A DNA stretch of 64,000 bases, taken from the NCBI GenBank assembly GCA_947650365.1, contig OX393550.1:47591860-47655859 (forward strand), written 5' to 3'. A program made the translations under genes and the position numbers. Positions 37,301 to 50,836 of this stretch are shown here, piece after piece. Each line of letters begins with the position of its first letter. The stretch's first letter is position 1. The notes under the pieces are model-generated. The model did no database searches and was not told the DNA's origin. It saw nothing but the letters and a program-made list of their open reading frames with translations. The DNA comes from Chamaelirium japonicum (Eukaryota > Streptophyta > Magnoliopsida > Liliales > Melanthiaceae).

Positions 37301-37578
37301 ACGGTGGGGTGGATCGCGCGGGGTCTACGGCCGGTGGTGGTGCGCCGGGGAGGGGCTCGGGGCGACGGCGATCACTGCCCGTGTGGGCCGCGGCATGGGA
37401 GGAGGAAGGGGGGTCGCGGGGTTGGGTCGCGGAGGAGGATGGGAAGATGAGAGGGGGCTGACCTGGGGGTCTCGGCGTGCTCGCCGGTGCTCCGGCGAGG
37501 GCGGGTCGGCTGCTCCGTCTCCCTCGATCTCTTCTTCTTCTCCATATCCGGCTCTCGCTCTCTCTCTCTCTGCATCCT

Positions 37579-37638
<60 letters not shown>

Positions 37639-38542
37639 CCGTTCTCTCCCGTTCTCTCTCGTTCTCTCACATTCTCTCTCTCTTCCTCTCGTTCTCTCTC
37701 TCTATTTATAGGAAAGGGCGGCTGTTGTGGATATGGTGAGATGGGCTGGGCAGATAGGGTCGGTTAAGGCCTTAGCGGGAGGGGATAAAGATAAGAAAGA
37801 TTGGGATAAGGGCTAAAAGATATGGATTTGTCATCCCAATCCTGCCCGATAATTCCCATCCGAATTTTAGATTAAAACAAATGGGGAGGGAGGTCAAGAG
37901 AGCCTAAATTATGCTAGGAGACTGGGAGGTAGGCTATAGGGATGGTCGGGCTCGATTGGAATCCGGGTGCGATTCGTCCATCAACCGGACTGAAAAGAAT
38001 AATCAGTCGCAACTATCAAACCAAAAGTCGGAATAAGGCCCGAGAGGATTCGTTGGAAAGGTCTCGTCAACGCGAACGCGTTAGCGCTTGGTACATAATT
38101 TTTTGACTTTTGGATCTCCCGAAAAGAAGGAAAGACTCCAAAACTCAAAATAGCAATAACTATTCACCCGAGTGTCGGATTGACCCTAACTTAGGCTCAT
38201 TGGAAGGCTCTCTCAGAGCCTCATCTAACGTATCTTGTTTCGTTACGATCTGATCACCCGATCTCTTGCAAGAAACAAAACAGCTACAACTATCGACCAA
38301 TTATCGTTTTTCTAGGGTTTATCTGCCGGGCTGCGGAAACTGGCTGCGCATACACCTGATCGTTGCACGGAATGCATCATCGTGACAAGCTCGAAGTTAC
38401 GGAGAATGTGAACATAAAACATCTCATAGGTTTACGATCCATTTATTGGGAAAAAGCCCAAAGAAAAAGTCTGACTGTAAAAAGACGAAACTAGCCATTG
38501 AGGATTTCTATTATTCTCAAATCTAACACCACAGGTGTTACA
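34390..38542 (+). mobile_element. 4.15-kb solo LTR (Gypsy-type)
   Basis: It starts TGTCACGCCCCAG and ends ACAGGTGTTACA. The 5-bp flanks are GGCCC and GACCC, matching at 4 of 5 positions as expected for an LTR target duplication. There is no primer site after the right end and no polyprotein, so it is a solo LTR left by recombination. It contains a (CT)n tract (37556-37690) and duplicated TTTCGTCCGAATTCCGAGTT-type blocks (36745, 36885). Gypsy assignment rests on LTR length and terminal style. Confidence 0.7.
37556..37690 (-). repeat. Imperfect (CT)n microsatellite inside the LTR
   Basis: A CT array with TTCTC interruptions. It is (GA)n read on the minus strand. Confidence 0.93.
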
Positions 38543-38954
38543 GACCCTCGAGAACTAGGTCGTGTTGATCGCAATTGTCCTAAATCATGTTTGGTCGAAC
38601 CGTAGGCGACCTACCACACCAATTTCCTATACAATATTATTCTAGACCTAATAGGAATTCTTAGATCATTTTTGGGTACAAGTTGGGTAAGGACAACCTG
38701 ATCGCGCCTGATGCTACCCCATTAACCATACCGATTTTCATGTCCATGATGCGATGATAGCTACATCCAGTCCCCACACAAATAAATTTGAAATCCCTGC
38801 TTTTAGCATATTAGTTACGTATGAATGTATGCAACTTGCCAGTTCGTGAACGGGACGATCTAGCCGTGGACGGAGCAGTGGCCAGAGACGGGAGTTCGGG
38901 CACGTCGACAGGTGATACTGCACGTTTTCTTTAATAATTAATAATGCTTACATA
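38543..38954. other. DNA between the two LTR copies
   Basis: No primer site, coding motif or repeat end recognised. Confidence 0.4.
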
Positions 38955-40572
38955 GAAATTAATAGTAGGCATCCATAGCGCTGCATGTGGGTCTCGCCGG
39001 ACGTCGTTGCATATGGTCGAGTGGACCCCGCTTTGCATGCGGAGTCGCGAGTCCTACGACGCAAGGATAAAAAGTTAAAAAGTTAATAATAATTATTCTA
39101 TTGTTTGCATGGACACCATAGATAGGCTTTTCCTTAAAAATAAATAAATAAATGATTAAATAATTATCGGGACCCACCCTCCTGAGAGGAGTGTGGCAAC
39201 CCTAATACACGGGTAACCGAGAATGAGTAGATTAATATGTGATGATGGGTTGAGAGCGCAGTGCGAAAATTGGGGTAAACCGTTGAAAATGATGAAACAC
39301 GGTAATTATGTGGTTATAGTAATGTTTGTGGTTATATTAATGTTTGAGAATCTACATGGGACCCCGTGCGCGCATGGATCGTGAACCATCCTACGCGTAC
39401 AGCCGAAGTTAAGTAGGTTAAGGGTCACGGGCAAGGGTTGTGGTAAAGCCAATATAAGATGCCCTCGAGTAGGGATTGGCCTAGCAACCCTGTCCCAGGG
39501 TGTTGAAGTCCCCATAGTAAAGCAAGTTGGGCGGTAGAGCTCCACCATGAAAGACGGAAAACCCCTTATGATCATCTGGGTGATTGGTGCATAGTATGGG
39601 TGGATGCATGGTGAGAGAGTTGGCTCTCTATATTGAAATAAAAGGCCCGATAGTAATGCCCTACCGGGGGCAGGTTGAACAAATATCCGGTGTTCACATC
39701 TAAGTGTGTATTTGTCTCTTTATTAAATTAGAATTGTATGACTGTTTACACGATGACCTAGTGACAGTAGGATTTGCATGTGAATGTAGAAATTGCATGG
39801 ACACATAGGACATGATTAATAACATAGCTTGACAATTAGGTGAATTAGTAAATTATCTTAAAATGCGAGCGTTGTTAATTATTAAAACTGTTAACTTGTC
39901 ACTAGCTATTAATTTGGCTAATCTCCCAAATGTATTTTTGGGAGCTACTCATTCCCACGAGTAGACTCTCTTACAGGAGCAGAGGCACAGGAGCAATAGT
40001 GAGAGTCAGCAGCTAGTTTATAGTAGCAGCTTGTCTTTCTTATTTCTAGTATGTCAATTTTAGCAGTGGTTCATTTTCATTCTATGTAATCGTACTGGAT
40101 TGGAATAAAAGTTTCTAAGTTCGTTAGTCTAGATTAGTGCTCTGTGAATGTTAATGGTGATGATCCAGCTGAAACCTTTTGGGTAGGCCTCTCCTCACGG
40201 CCCTAAGCATAGGTTAGATCATAATGAAAATATAAGAAAATAACTGACCTAATTGACTAGCTCAGTAGATAGGACCTCTAAGCCAGTATACCAAGTGTTA
40301 GGGAGTGGGTGAGGCTACTTAGCTCACCGTCGGAGGTTTGAGCCTCGTTCTCTGTTAGCAAACCTCCCTCTCTCTGTTTTATATTTTTAAAATAAAAAAA
40401 ATATTTTTATAAAAATCAAGTTTAAAGTACTCCCTCTTTCTTTCTATGTGTGAGAGTGAAATAGAAGCCCAGTAAGAATCTCAATTGGCATAGTTAAATG
40501 ACTAGACCCAAAACCCTCTCTTTTTCCACATCACACCCTAGGGATCGGTTTTCAAATTTCTGGGGCGTGACA
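38955..40572 (-). mobile_element. Partial LTR of the same family, inverted
   Basis: Read on the minus strand it starts TGTCACGCCCCAGAAAT at 40572 and follows the first 1.8 kb of the solo LTR in order, including the CCTCTCAGGAGGGTGGGCCC and GACTCGCGACTCCGCATGC blocks. Homology ends near 38955, so it is truncated. Confidence 0.75.
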
Positions 40573-41892
40573 CTAAGTTTATTCACCTATAAGTAATATA
40601 TGACCCCAAGGGTGGGGCTACCGTTTTCAGTATCTCATCTCATAACCCGTTATCAGTACGAAGCTCTACAAGCCTGACCGATCCAATAAGGAGGGAGAGA
40701 GGGACGAGCATCGCAAAGAACCTTGCGACAACGAACGGTGCGATAAAGAACATTGTGGCACATAATGTACCATCGAGACCCGCTCTCATATGCCGTACTA
40801 CCATCGCAGCCGGTCGGAGACCTTTCCGATCGTGCTCGAACTGTCCTACAACCCTGCTGACGACATCGACCACAACCTCAGGTTCTTGATCCCATTGAAG
40901 ACCTAAGCGGCGGCCGTGACACCAACATCTGTGATACCAACGACTGCGACCCAGCCCCTCCGGCGATCCTGCTCGTAGAGCATATCTGACTCTGGTGTGA
41001 TCAGCTACTTGTCACCATCAGCCCAACCCCGGTCAACCCACACGGCAGCCCTGACCGCGCGAGACAACTGCGTCGAGCTCTAGGCGTCGTCTGACAGCAA
41101 ACTCCAGACGAGCCCAGTGGCTCTGCATGTGACAGCACTGGCCAAACGACGGCCTGAGCGCGTGCGCAGCAACGACGATGGCGGCCGGCGACACGCTTGC
41201 ACACACGCAAGATGTGATGGGCGGCGCACAACAGATCATAGGGTAGGCGGTGTTTTCACCGGTTAGGGTTTCCAATAGGGTTGGAGAAGGTAAGCGATTA
41301 TTCATCAATTGTTTTTGGGTTTTAAACCCAATTTCATAAGAACTGGTTTAATGATTTTTAAACCCATTTATACTCTACGACCCGACCTGTTGGCCACTTA
41401 ATGGCAAAACCTGACTGAGAACCTAACCCGATTTGTCTTCAGGACCCGTCTGCCACTTAGTGGTAGGCCCAGCCCGGTTTAATAAGTTACGAACCCAAAC
41501 CAATTTTTTCAAACCCGACCCGACCAGTTTTATGCATTTACTATTCATTTAATTTATGATCAATCCGGACCGTTGGTTTGTAACTGTGATTTTGAGCTCG
41601 ATCGAGGGCCGATTTATACAATCCAAATATAGATTTTGACTATTTTGACCATTCCGGACGTATCAGTACGGTCCAATTTTATAAATTTAAATTATTTAAT
41701 ATATGTTTTAATCTTAACTGTTTAATTTGATATTATAATCCTTGATCCGATATAGATCCGATTTCAACCATTCATATACGAATTTTGAGTATTTGGACTG
41801 TTTCGCACACATCGGTACGGTCCATCTATATCTAATTAATGTATCCTGATTTTAGTATACCTATTTGATAAATATGTACTATACTTCATTAG
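40573..41892. other. Intergenic DNA, partly GC-rich
   Basis: A short duplicated block (ATTTTGA-TATTT-GGAC near 41630 and 41780, each followed by TCAGTACGGTCCA or TCGGTACGGTCCA) is the only structure I can name. Confidence 0.4.
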
Positions 41893-44100
41893 ATGTCAAC
41901 TCTATCCAAGTTAGATTTCGGGGCTATTGAAGTCAGTGAAAAAAATTATCTAGCATGGCGCCTAGATGTCACTCTGCACCTACAATCGAAGAAACTGGAG
42001 AGTACAATCAAGGAAGAAAACAAGCTTCCACTTGAAGAAAAAGCTAGAGCAACGATCCAGTTACGTCATCACCTCCACCCCGACCTCAAGAATGAATATC
42101 TAACCGGGTTGGATCCTTTGAGCCAATGAAAGTCCCTGAAGGACAGGTATAACCACCATAGAATGGTGATACTATGAACGACCATGAACAAGTGGATGAA
42201 CTTACGATACCAGAACTACAAATCAGTATCAACATATAACTCAGCCATATTCAGCGTCACCTCACGCCTAAAATTATGCGGAGAACCTGTCAATGATAGT
42301 CAAATAATTGATAAGACACTGTCTACTTTTCACGCTCCGAATATACTCCTGCAATAGCGTATCATGAGTGTAACTTATCAAAATTTGTTGATCTCGTCTT
42401 TGTCCTCTTAGTTACAGAAAATAATAAAGTTCTACTATAAAATCATAACTCCAGACCCATTGAAACCATGACACTACCTGAAGCAAATGCCAACGAAGGC
42501 TATTGCAAATATTGAGGTAGAACTCATGGTAGAGGAGGTCGTCTTAACTATTCCAGAAGAGGTGGTAATCATGGAAGAGGTAGCCACCCTAGAAGAGATG
42601 GCTACAATAATCAAGGAAAATATTACCACCCTGGAAGATGTGGATATAATCCATGAAAGACTACAAATTTTTAAAAAGTAAAAAGCTTGATGTGGCATGA
42701 TCCTCTCATAGAAAATCCGCCACCTACAAACACACAACAAAAAACTTACTACTGGTGTGGAGGTTTAGGTAATTGGTCATGCACATATTATGCATCAAAG
42801 AGAAAAGTGGAACTGTACCAGAATTCCCAAAAGATCATGGAGGCAAACATAACAGACGATTTTGATAGCATCGATGGCCTCAATTATATTCTCGATTGCA
42901 CCAGTTAAAGCCCTTAGACTTCTACAAAGATAGCGATAATGAACCTGACAATAAAATAATAAAGGCCTAGATGATACGGCCTTAGATTTAGTAATTGCTA
43001 TTTCTAGTCAGTTGGACATTTTATGTTCTTAAGTATTATGCTTTCTATTCCAGTTTTAGATTAGTGGTTGCTATTTTTAGTCAGTTGGACATTTTATGTT
43101 CTTCGGTATTATATTTTATATTCCAGTTTTATAAGCAATTTTGCATATACCATTATTATCTAAAATTGAGTAATGCAGTTTATATTTTGTTTTATATAAT
43201 GATATAAATATTTATTATAGGTAATAGATATTAAGGACACAATGAATAAAGAAGACATATGCTTAGTTGATAGTGCAATAACTTATACCATATTGAAAAG
43301 TCATAAATTCTTCTCAAATGTAAATTTCAACCTTCACAATATGTCAACCATAGCTGGACCTGCACAAGTAATAGAAGGCTCTGGAAGAGCCCATTTTGTG
43401 TTATTGAATGATACTCATCTATTTATCCAAAATACTTTATTCTCAAGTAGTTCTAGAAGAAATTATTGCGTTTTAAAGATATTCGCATGAATAGATACCA
43501 CACGAAATACAAAACGAAGAAAATAAAGAATACATTTGTATTGAATCTAATGTTAGAAACCTGAAATTTACTTTAGAAATTTTTTCCATCCTCTTAATAT
43601 AGATATATGACTCATATGAATTGGGATCATCAAATCTTATGTAATTAAGAGCCAGAAGTTCATTTCCAATGAGAAACCATTAGTAAGCCAGAAGTTCAAT
43701 GATACTGAAGCCCTAACGCTTTGGCATGATCGCCTAGGTAATCTTGGATCTACTATGTTAAAGAGGATCATAAAAAACTCTAATGATCACCATCTACTGA
43801 ACCACATAATACATAAAGGTCTAAAGTATTATATTCTTTCCCTACAAGAAAAGTTAATTACTAGACCATCCCTCCTAAAAATAACTTCTGAGTCACCAAC
43901 TTTTCTATATCGAATAAAAGGTGACATATGTGGACCTATCCATCCCTCTAGTTGACCGTTTATATACTATTTGGTGCTTTTAGATACCATAACCAGATGG
44001 TCACATGTCTATCTTTTATCCACCAGAAACCTAACTTTTGCTAGACAACTTACCTAGATTATCAAACTTATAGCTCATTTTCTAAACCATCCCATAAAAT
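41893..44100 (+). pseudogene. Fossil Copia gag-pol (gag, protease, start of integrase)
   Basis: The 78-codon frame at 41893 (LDFGAIEVSEKNYLAWRLDV, then ATIQLRHHLHPDLKNEYL) is a Copia gag N-terminus. A later frame carries a damaged CCHC knuckle (YYWCGGLGNWSC, 42748). 43242-43490 is the aspartic protease region with DICLVDSAIT where the active site should read DSGAT or DSATT. 43722-44100 has LWHDRLGN (pre-integrase), then IKGDICGPIHP and WSHVYLLSTRN, the start of the integrase core. Many stops and frameshifts separate the pieces and RT/RNase H are missing. The order and spacing match one element inserted on the plus strand. Confidence 0.85.
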
Positions 44101-44571
44101 CACTGAAATATAAATATGTAAATTATTTTTCTTAAAAAAGAGTATTCATGTCATCATTGTTATGCTAAATCATTGAAATATGAATATGTAAAACCAAAAA
44201 ATCATTTTAATCATGCATTATCATTGACATGGAGCAATCGTTGAATCATATAATGTTACCGTTAGAAAGTTAAGACGTAAGAAGTTATAACATATTCATT
44301 ATGAAACAAATCAAGCATAATAAACAAACCTTAAAAAATTTGCACAATCCTAAAATTCGAGGAATAAAAGCACTAGAGATGATGAATTCCATGTAAATAG
44401 AAAGATAATTCAAAGAAAACAAAAAAATTCATAATCAAACACTAATATTAACCCTAGTAAAAAAAAACATGATACAAGCTCTTAATTATAACATATAGAT
44501 AGATAAGTAAGAAGAAAGACAAAGAAAGTGGCATTTAAGAGTATAGTCATAAGTACATAGGTAAAGGAAAC

Positions 44572-44575
<4 letters not shown>
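44101..44575. other. AT-rich DNA
   Basis: Nothing recognised. A short duplication of ATCATTGAAATATGAATATGTAAA lies at about 44100 and 44170. Confidence 0.4.

Positions 44576-44642
<67 letters not shown>
44576..44642 (+). repeat. (GA)n microsatellite
   Basis: About 33 GA units. Confidence 0.97.
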
Positions 44643-44645
<3 letters not shown>

Positions 44646-45863
44646 TTTTTATCAGGTTGTCCGCTAGGCTGTGGCCTAGGCTACCAGGCTCGAAAAAGCC
44701 TACTCGGTCGCCTATGTGATGCATTTACAACAATGCCTTGAATATTCTTGGCAAACTGTGGATATATGAAAAGGGTGGCATAGATGACACATGGTGGTGC
44801 CCGTACATTTTTCTATATCGAGGACGGCATGTCACTCTTTACCCAAGGAAAAACATCTATGATTCATATATTCATCATATACAGAGAACATTTAATTCGA
44901 GGGGGTTGAATTCTTCTTAGTTGGGGAGAATTGAGCAATTGGGATCAATTCTAGGAACTAAAACCAAAATAAAGATGGGAAAGAAATGGATCATAAGGGG
45001 GATCCTTGTCCGAATGTAAACCAATCTATGCAAAGTTTGTCTGATAAAGGGCCAATCCATATGCAGGTACATAATGCAAACTAAAAAATCATGAGTGTAC
45101 CAAAAAAAAAATCATGAGGATATTTGTGCGGATCATACCCATGACATCTAACTTGTTGTCGAACATTGGTATGTAAATACATCACATTTATATATTGCAT
45201 GATTTCTCAAATCAAGTTGACATAAAACTCAGTTATATGCTTGTAATATGTGACTGTATTTTTTGCTTATAACAATAAAGTGTAGAAGTTTGATAACAAT
45301 GTAGTTTTCCGGTGCCCTATGCTCCAAATATCTAATCCATTTATCTTTCGTTAATTAAGTTAGGTATTTTGAGATACCCCCACTTCCATCTAATTATCAC
45401 ATAGAAATTTTGGGGGGTTAGGTCAAAGTTGGGGGTAGCTCTGATTGAAATCATTTTAGGGCGGGTAAGTCTAATTGGCCTATTAATACATGGGGATAAG
45501 TCAAATTGATCCTTTTAATTAGATGTATATTTATGTCTCCTAGTTTCCCTTGGAACCCTAGTCTCAGTAACTTAAAACACAGGAACTTCGATCACATCAC
45601 GAAACCAATTTTGATCTAGAAGTTAAAAATTGTTGTTCGAATCATATTGCAAAATCTATTTTTACTAGCCTAAGACGTTTATGGCCTTCATATATTCCGA
45701 GCTATTTTGATGAATATCTAATGGATCTACCAAATATGGAACCCTCTGTACTATTTGTTGACACTGTACAAAAGTTATGATCATGATAGTAGACTCCTTT
45801 TTTTCTTTTCTTTTTTTTTCTGTAACACATTTGATTGCATGTTCTTGATTGCTTTATTTCCAG
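44643..45863. other. Intergenic DNA, possibly intron of the RPB5 relic at its right end
   Basis: No coding signature. The last 60 bp are T-rich and end in a good acceptor (TTTATTTCCAG) for the exon that follows. Confidence 0.4.
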
Positions 45864-45989
45864 CTTTCTCGAATCCAGATCACCAACCCGATCGCAATGT
45901 ATTACAGCCTCAAGCGTGGACAAGTCGTGAAGATTATTCAGCCCAGTTAAACTGCAAGCAGATACGTCACTTATCGATATGTTTTCTGA
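45864..45989 (+). pseudogene. RNA polymerase subunit RPB5 (NRPB5-like), last-exon relic
   Basis: The translation reads [28 protein letters not shown], stop, TASRYVTYRYVF. This is the C-terminal signature of the shared eukaryotic polymerase subunit RPB5, where the usual text is [33 protein letters not shown]. It begins right after an acceptor site (CAG at 45861-45863), as an authentic last exon would. The Glu of PSETAG is a TAA stop, so the copy is dead. Earlier exons were not found upstream. An acceptor-preceded exon suggests a DNA-level copy rather than a processed one. Confidence 0.82.
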
Positions 45990-46796
<807 letters not shown>

Positions 46797-47042
46797 TTGA
46801 GTGTATTGAGAAAGGTGGTTTACATAAACTGTGTTATGTGTGTAGAGCAAAATAAGGGATTTTTAAATTTGGAGTGGAGTGTATTGAGAAACCAGTGTAA
46901 GAAGAGTTAAATTTAGTGTACAAATAGAAGCGCTTGGGATTTCGGGAGGGACCTAATGAAATACGGAACTTGTAGGGGACTTATTGGAAGTCGGTACTTT
47001 TTTCAGGGATCTACACTAAGTCATTTTTTGTTGTATATGTAC

Positions 47043-47624
47043 TAGGGCTGTTCACGGTTCTGTTCGATTTAGTTGGTTTTGAGAGTCTATTTGCTACCGA
47101 ACCGATCGTGTCGGTTTTGAGTTCGACGCAACCGAAATCAAACTAACTTCGATAGATCTATTATTGAACCGACAAATCCCAAGTCGGTTCAGTTTGGTCA
47201 ATTTGTTCTGTTTTGTTTTAAAGCTACGATCATGAACTAATAATCTTTAATGAGATTGTTTTCCCATCCATAACCTTCCAAATGTTGTTCATTATTCAAT
47301 ATTATTTCAAAATTATGTCAATAACAATTAACATTAGCTTTGATATTAATTGTGTGTCTCAAAATTTTGCACCAAATCATGTCTTTGTTCATAATATGTT
47401 GATTATCTGATTGGTCAATAATAGAACATGTTCATAATAAACCTCTTCGGTTTGGTTCAGTGGAAAAGGGGTTTTTTTTTTATGAAATTGAACCGAACCC
47501 CAGTTTTTTTTTAACATTCTAAAACCGAACCTGACTTGTCCATCTAAAAAGCCGACCACTAACTGATTTTTTTGTTTCGGTTCGGTTTGGTTTTTCGGTC
47601 CGATCTGTTTTTTGAACTGCCCTA
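47043..47624. mobile_element. 582-bp hAT-type MITE, perfect 8-bp TSD
   Basis: The ends are TAGGGCTGTTCA and TGAACTGCCCTA, flanked by ATATGTAC at 47035-47042 and 47625-47632. The interior is rich in GGTTCGGTTTGGTT and AACCGAAC motifs instead of GGGTC, so it is a sister family. Confidence 0.9.
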
Positions 47625-47632
47625 ATATGTAC

Positions 47633-48090
47633 CGTCCCTAGAAATTTTTGTGTCATAAATAGGCGGATCGGTATTTTTGGCATTACAAAACAAAATTTTT
47701 TTAAATGCCCCACAAATCCTGTAAGTATCCCTCGTTTTCCATCAAACTTGAATACAACCTATTTTCTTGGATTATACCAACTCCCAGTTTGAAAGTACCA
47801 TAAGTTATCTACCCCACCCCTTAAAATGCATCCTAGTTAAACCTGTCATTCCTCTTGAATATATCCAATATTTAAATTGGCCACTCTCTTGAATACACCC
47901 TAGTTAAACCTCCGTATCCCTCTTGAACATACCCAATTCATCTTTGTATCTTGTAACTTCCCAATTGCCATGCATATCTCATAGCTTCAATCCATAATCA
48001 ACTTCATTTTTAACACTCCAGCTTACAATGGCTATTGCTTGCCCATAGAAAAAGATAGCTGAAAATGGTCAATGAGATTCACAAACAGAC

Positions 48091-48091
<1 letters not shown>
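47633..48091. other. Intergenic DNA
   Basis: Short duplicated phrases (CTCTTGAATACACCCTAGTTAAACCT and variants, 47820-47940). Nothing else. Confidence 0.4.

Positions 48092-48178
<87 letters not shown>
48092..48178 (+). repeat. (GA)n microsatellite
   Basis: About 43 GA units. Confidence 0.97.
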
Positions 48179-48181
<3 letters not shown>

Positions 48182-48604
48182 GGCTTGACTTGGGATGTGG
48201 GTATAAAAAAGGTACAATTGTTATTTATAAAGAATTTAGTAAGTGAATGAGAATCGAGTGGGAATCGGAGTCTGATTACATGTTTTCTGGGGTATGTATA
48301 AAATTCCTTTTACAAAATGTATGACTTAAGGTAGACGGGTGCAGATAGAACCCACCAGACAACATTTTTGTGAGTTCGACTTTTCTATAGTTCCAGCAAC
48401 CTTTGGTTTTTCATGTTTTCCATGTGGCACTATGGGCATCGCAGCCATTGTGGCTAAGTGTGTTTTATGGTGGAACCCAATGGCAAACATACACGACAGG
48501 TATATCGCACTCAGCTCAACCGGTATGGTGACGTTGGTGCCACATGGCGTGTATCGACTGCCTACCAATCACTGGAACCGTAGAATATTCAAACTCTATT
48601 TTTA

Positions 48605-48816
48605 CTACCCTATTGATTTGCTGCACTTGCTTACAGCCCAATTGTGATTTGCCACATGGTCCATTAGAAAAGGGTATAAATGGGACTACACTTGCTACCA
48701 AACGTACGTTATATTTTGCTGCCCCATTATGCCTTTTCAAACGAACGACGTGGCAGACACGATGTGGCAGACCACAATTGGGTCGTAAGCAAGTGCAGCA
48801 AATCAATCGGGTAGCA
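48605..48816. mobile_element. 212-bp foldback MITE
   Basis: Inverted arms of about 50 bp run from TACTACCCTATTGATTTGCT through GCACTTGCTTAC on the left and mirror this on the right (GCAAATCAATCGGGTAGC). No clear target duplication. Confidence 0.75.
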
Positions 48817-48977
48817 AAAGAAAATTACTATTTTCCTCGGAAGCTTTTACCAAATCTCACACATGTGTAAATCACAATCGTTCGTTTCACCCAACACTGA
48901 GCAATTAATCGAACTCAGCCCGTACTGGCAAGCAAAGGGACGTTGTGATGGATGCCGCCACTCCATCACAAACTTGA

Positions 48978-49279
48978 TAGGTGGCATCCCCTGATGGGCG
49001 GAACTATGGACCATAGGATGAACCTTAGGGGGATTCCACCGCCACCTGCCGCCGCCCATTGCTGGCGACGCACCATCGGCCACCATCGCCCATTGCTGGT
49101 TTGTCGGCCAGCATCCGCCGTCGTCGATGGATGGTGGCCAACAGGGCAGCTGGTGGCCAGCAGCAACGACTGGTGGTCGGCAGGGTGGTTGCCAGTGGTG
49201 GGAGGCTGTCAGTGGTGGTGGCATCCCCCTAAGGTTCATCCCATGGCCCATAGTTCCGCCGATCATAACATGCCACCTA
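48978..49279. mobile_element. 302-bp foldback element, GC-rich CCACC interior
   Basis: Inverted arms of about 60 bp begin TAGGTGGCAT and share GGCGGAACTATGG and GGATGAACCTTAGGGG. The centre is rich in GCC/CCACC. It is related to the arms at 23609-23640. No target duplication was resolved. Confidence 0.75.
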
Positions 49280-50177
49280 TTAGGGATTGGTTAATTAGCA
49301 CTACTCCGAGCAAAAAGAGCATTTTTTTCAAAATAAAATTTAAATAATAAAATATTATTATTATAGCCATCTATGAAAAGTATTTTCAAAATTGGCCAAC
49401 TGATAGCCACAACTGTCAAATTTTTTTTTCCCGCATGGTCCTAAAAATCAGTATTTGAAATACTAGTTTTCACTAAATCCTTAATCTTAATCCGTAATCA
49501 ACAGTAGCCAATAAAATTTTAAAAAAATATATACAAAAAATAAAATCGGTATTCCAAATATCGTTTTTAAAACCAGAATTTCAATTACGGTTTTTAAGTC
49601 TTTAATGGATTTCCTTACTTGAATGATCTGAGTCGTGCAATGGAAGGAAGCAAAACTTTAAATTTTTAAAATTATGATGGGTCTAGGGCTCCAATTAATC
49701 AAACTGTTTGGTTTGGTAAACAACCAAATTTGGTCAAAAAATTATCATCTTATGCATCTTCATTGACACAACTAACAACAAAGGAATAAAACTCTGATGC
49801 TAGGAGCGAAAAGAAAGCATGAATGAGGAGGAGCAATGTTTTCCTTACTATGGAAGCTCTTGGAATCCACCACTGGTGTCCTTGAATCGACAAGGACAAT
49901 AGAATCTACTAAGGGTTCTTGTTAGGGCCCTTTTAGAATCCACCTAGAAGAGAGGAGAAAAAGAATGATTCTCATTAATGGGGACAAAGCCCAATATATA
50001 CAAATAGACTATACCATATAACCTATCATGTATATACACTAGTGAATGCACATGCCCACTGGCACGAAGCAGGTCCCCCCCCCCAACACACACACACGTA
50101 CCCACCCACACCCACACACACACAACTCATGGGTTGGTCCCTTTGAACAGTCAAACACAAAGAAGAAAAAGAAACAA

Positions 50178-50179
<2 letters not shown>
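49280..50179. other. Intergenic DNA with dispersed-repeat block
   Basis: 49390-49620 is a diverged copy of the 31690-31820 block. 50077-50125 is a C-rich/CA-rich simple tract. Confidence 0.45.

Positions 50180-50255
<76 letters not shown>
50180..50255 (+). repeat. (GA)n microsatellite
   Basis: About 38 GA units. Confidence 0.97.
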
Positions 50256-50257
<2 letters not shown>

Positions 50258-50836
50258 CAGGTGGGTCATGAGGGGATGATGCGATTAGATAGAGAGAGAT
50301 GCCCTGGATTGGCTAGTTGTTTTGGGTGGTTTTATATGGGCCAGGTTATTCGGGAATGTGATGGGGTTAAGAGATGACCGGTGGAAACTTCTTTCCCATA
50401 TAAAACCCAATATAATTGACTCCTCGCACGTCGTGTGTTTTCCTATCATCCCTTCTCTCTCTATTTGGATGGTTGTTAGTGAGTAGCTCCACAACATCGA
50501 TAGATCGAACGGTTTGAGGGATATAAGGATTGTGATGTATTTGATCCGTATGATTAGATCGGATGGATAAGTTGTCTCTATGCAATTTTGAGGATGGCAG
50601 GGTTGTAAATAACCCGAACGACCTTAACATATTATATAGATATATATGCTAACAAAAATAATAATAAAATATTAAACAAGATATTGGGCTAGGAGGTCAG
50701 TGTGGGCTCTACTAATGAGTTGGGAGTGGCCGATATATATCCAGGTCCACGACTGGAGGCCATATTGCACATCATTTAATATGGATATAATAATAAGACA
50801 TTGTTTTCTTGGCTTTGTATATTTAAGAGGTTTATT
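50256..50836. other. Intergenic DNA, nothing recognised
   Basis: Mixed-composition DNA without motifs or termini. Confidence 0.4.

Noticed and set aside
37167..37767. GC-rich overlapping frames up to 167 codons
   Set aside because: They lie inside the solo LTR, overlap on both strands and have low-complexity products.
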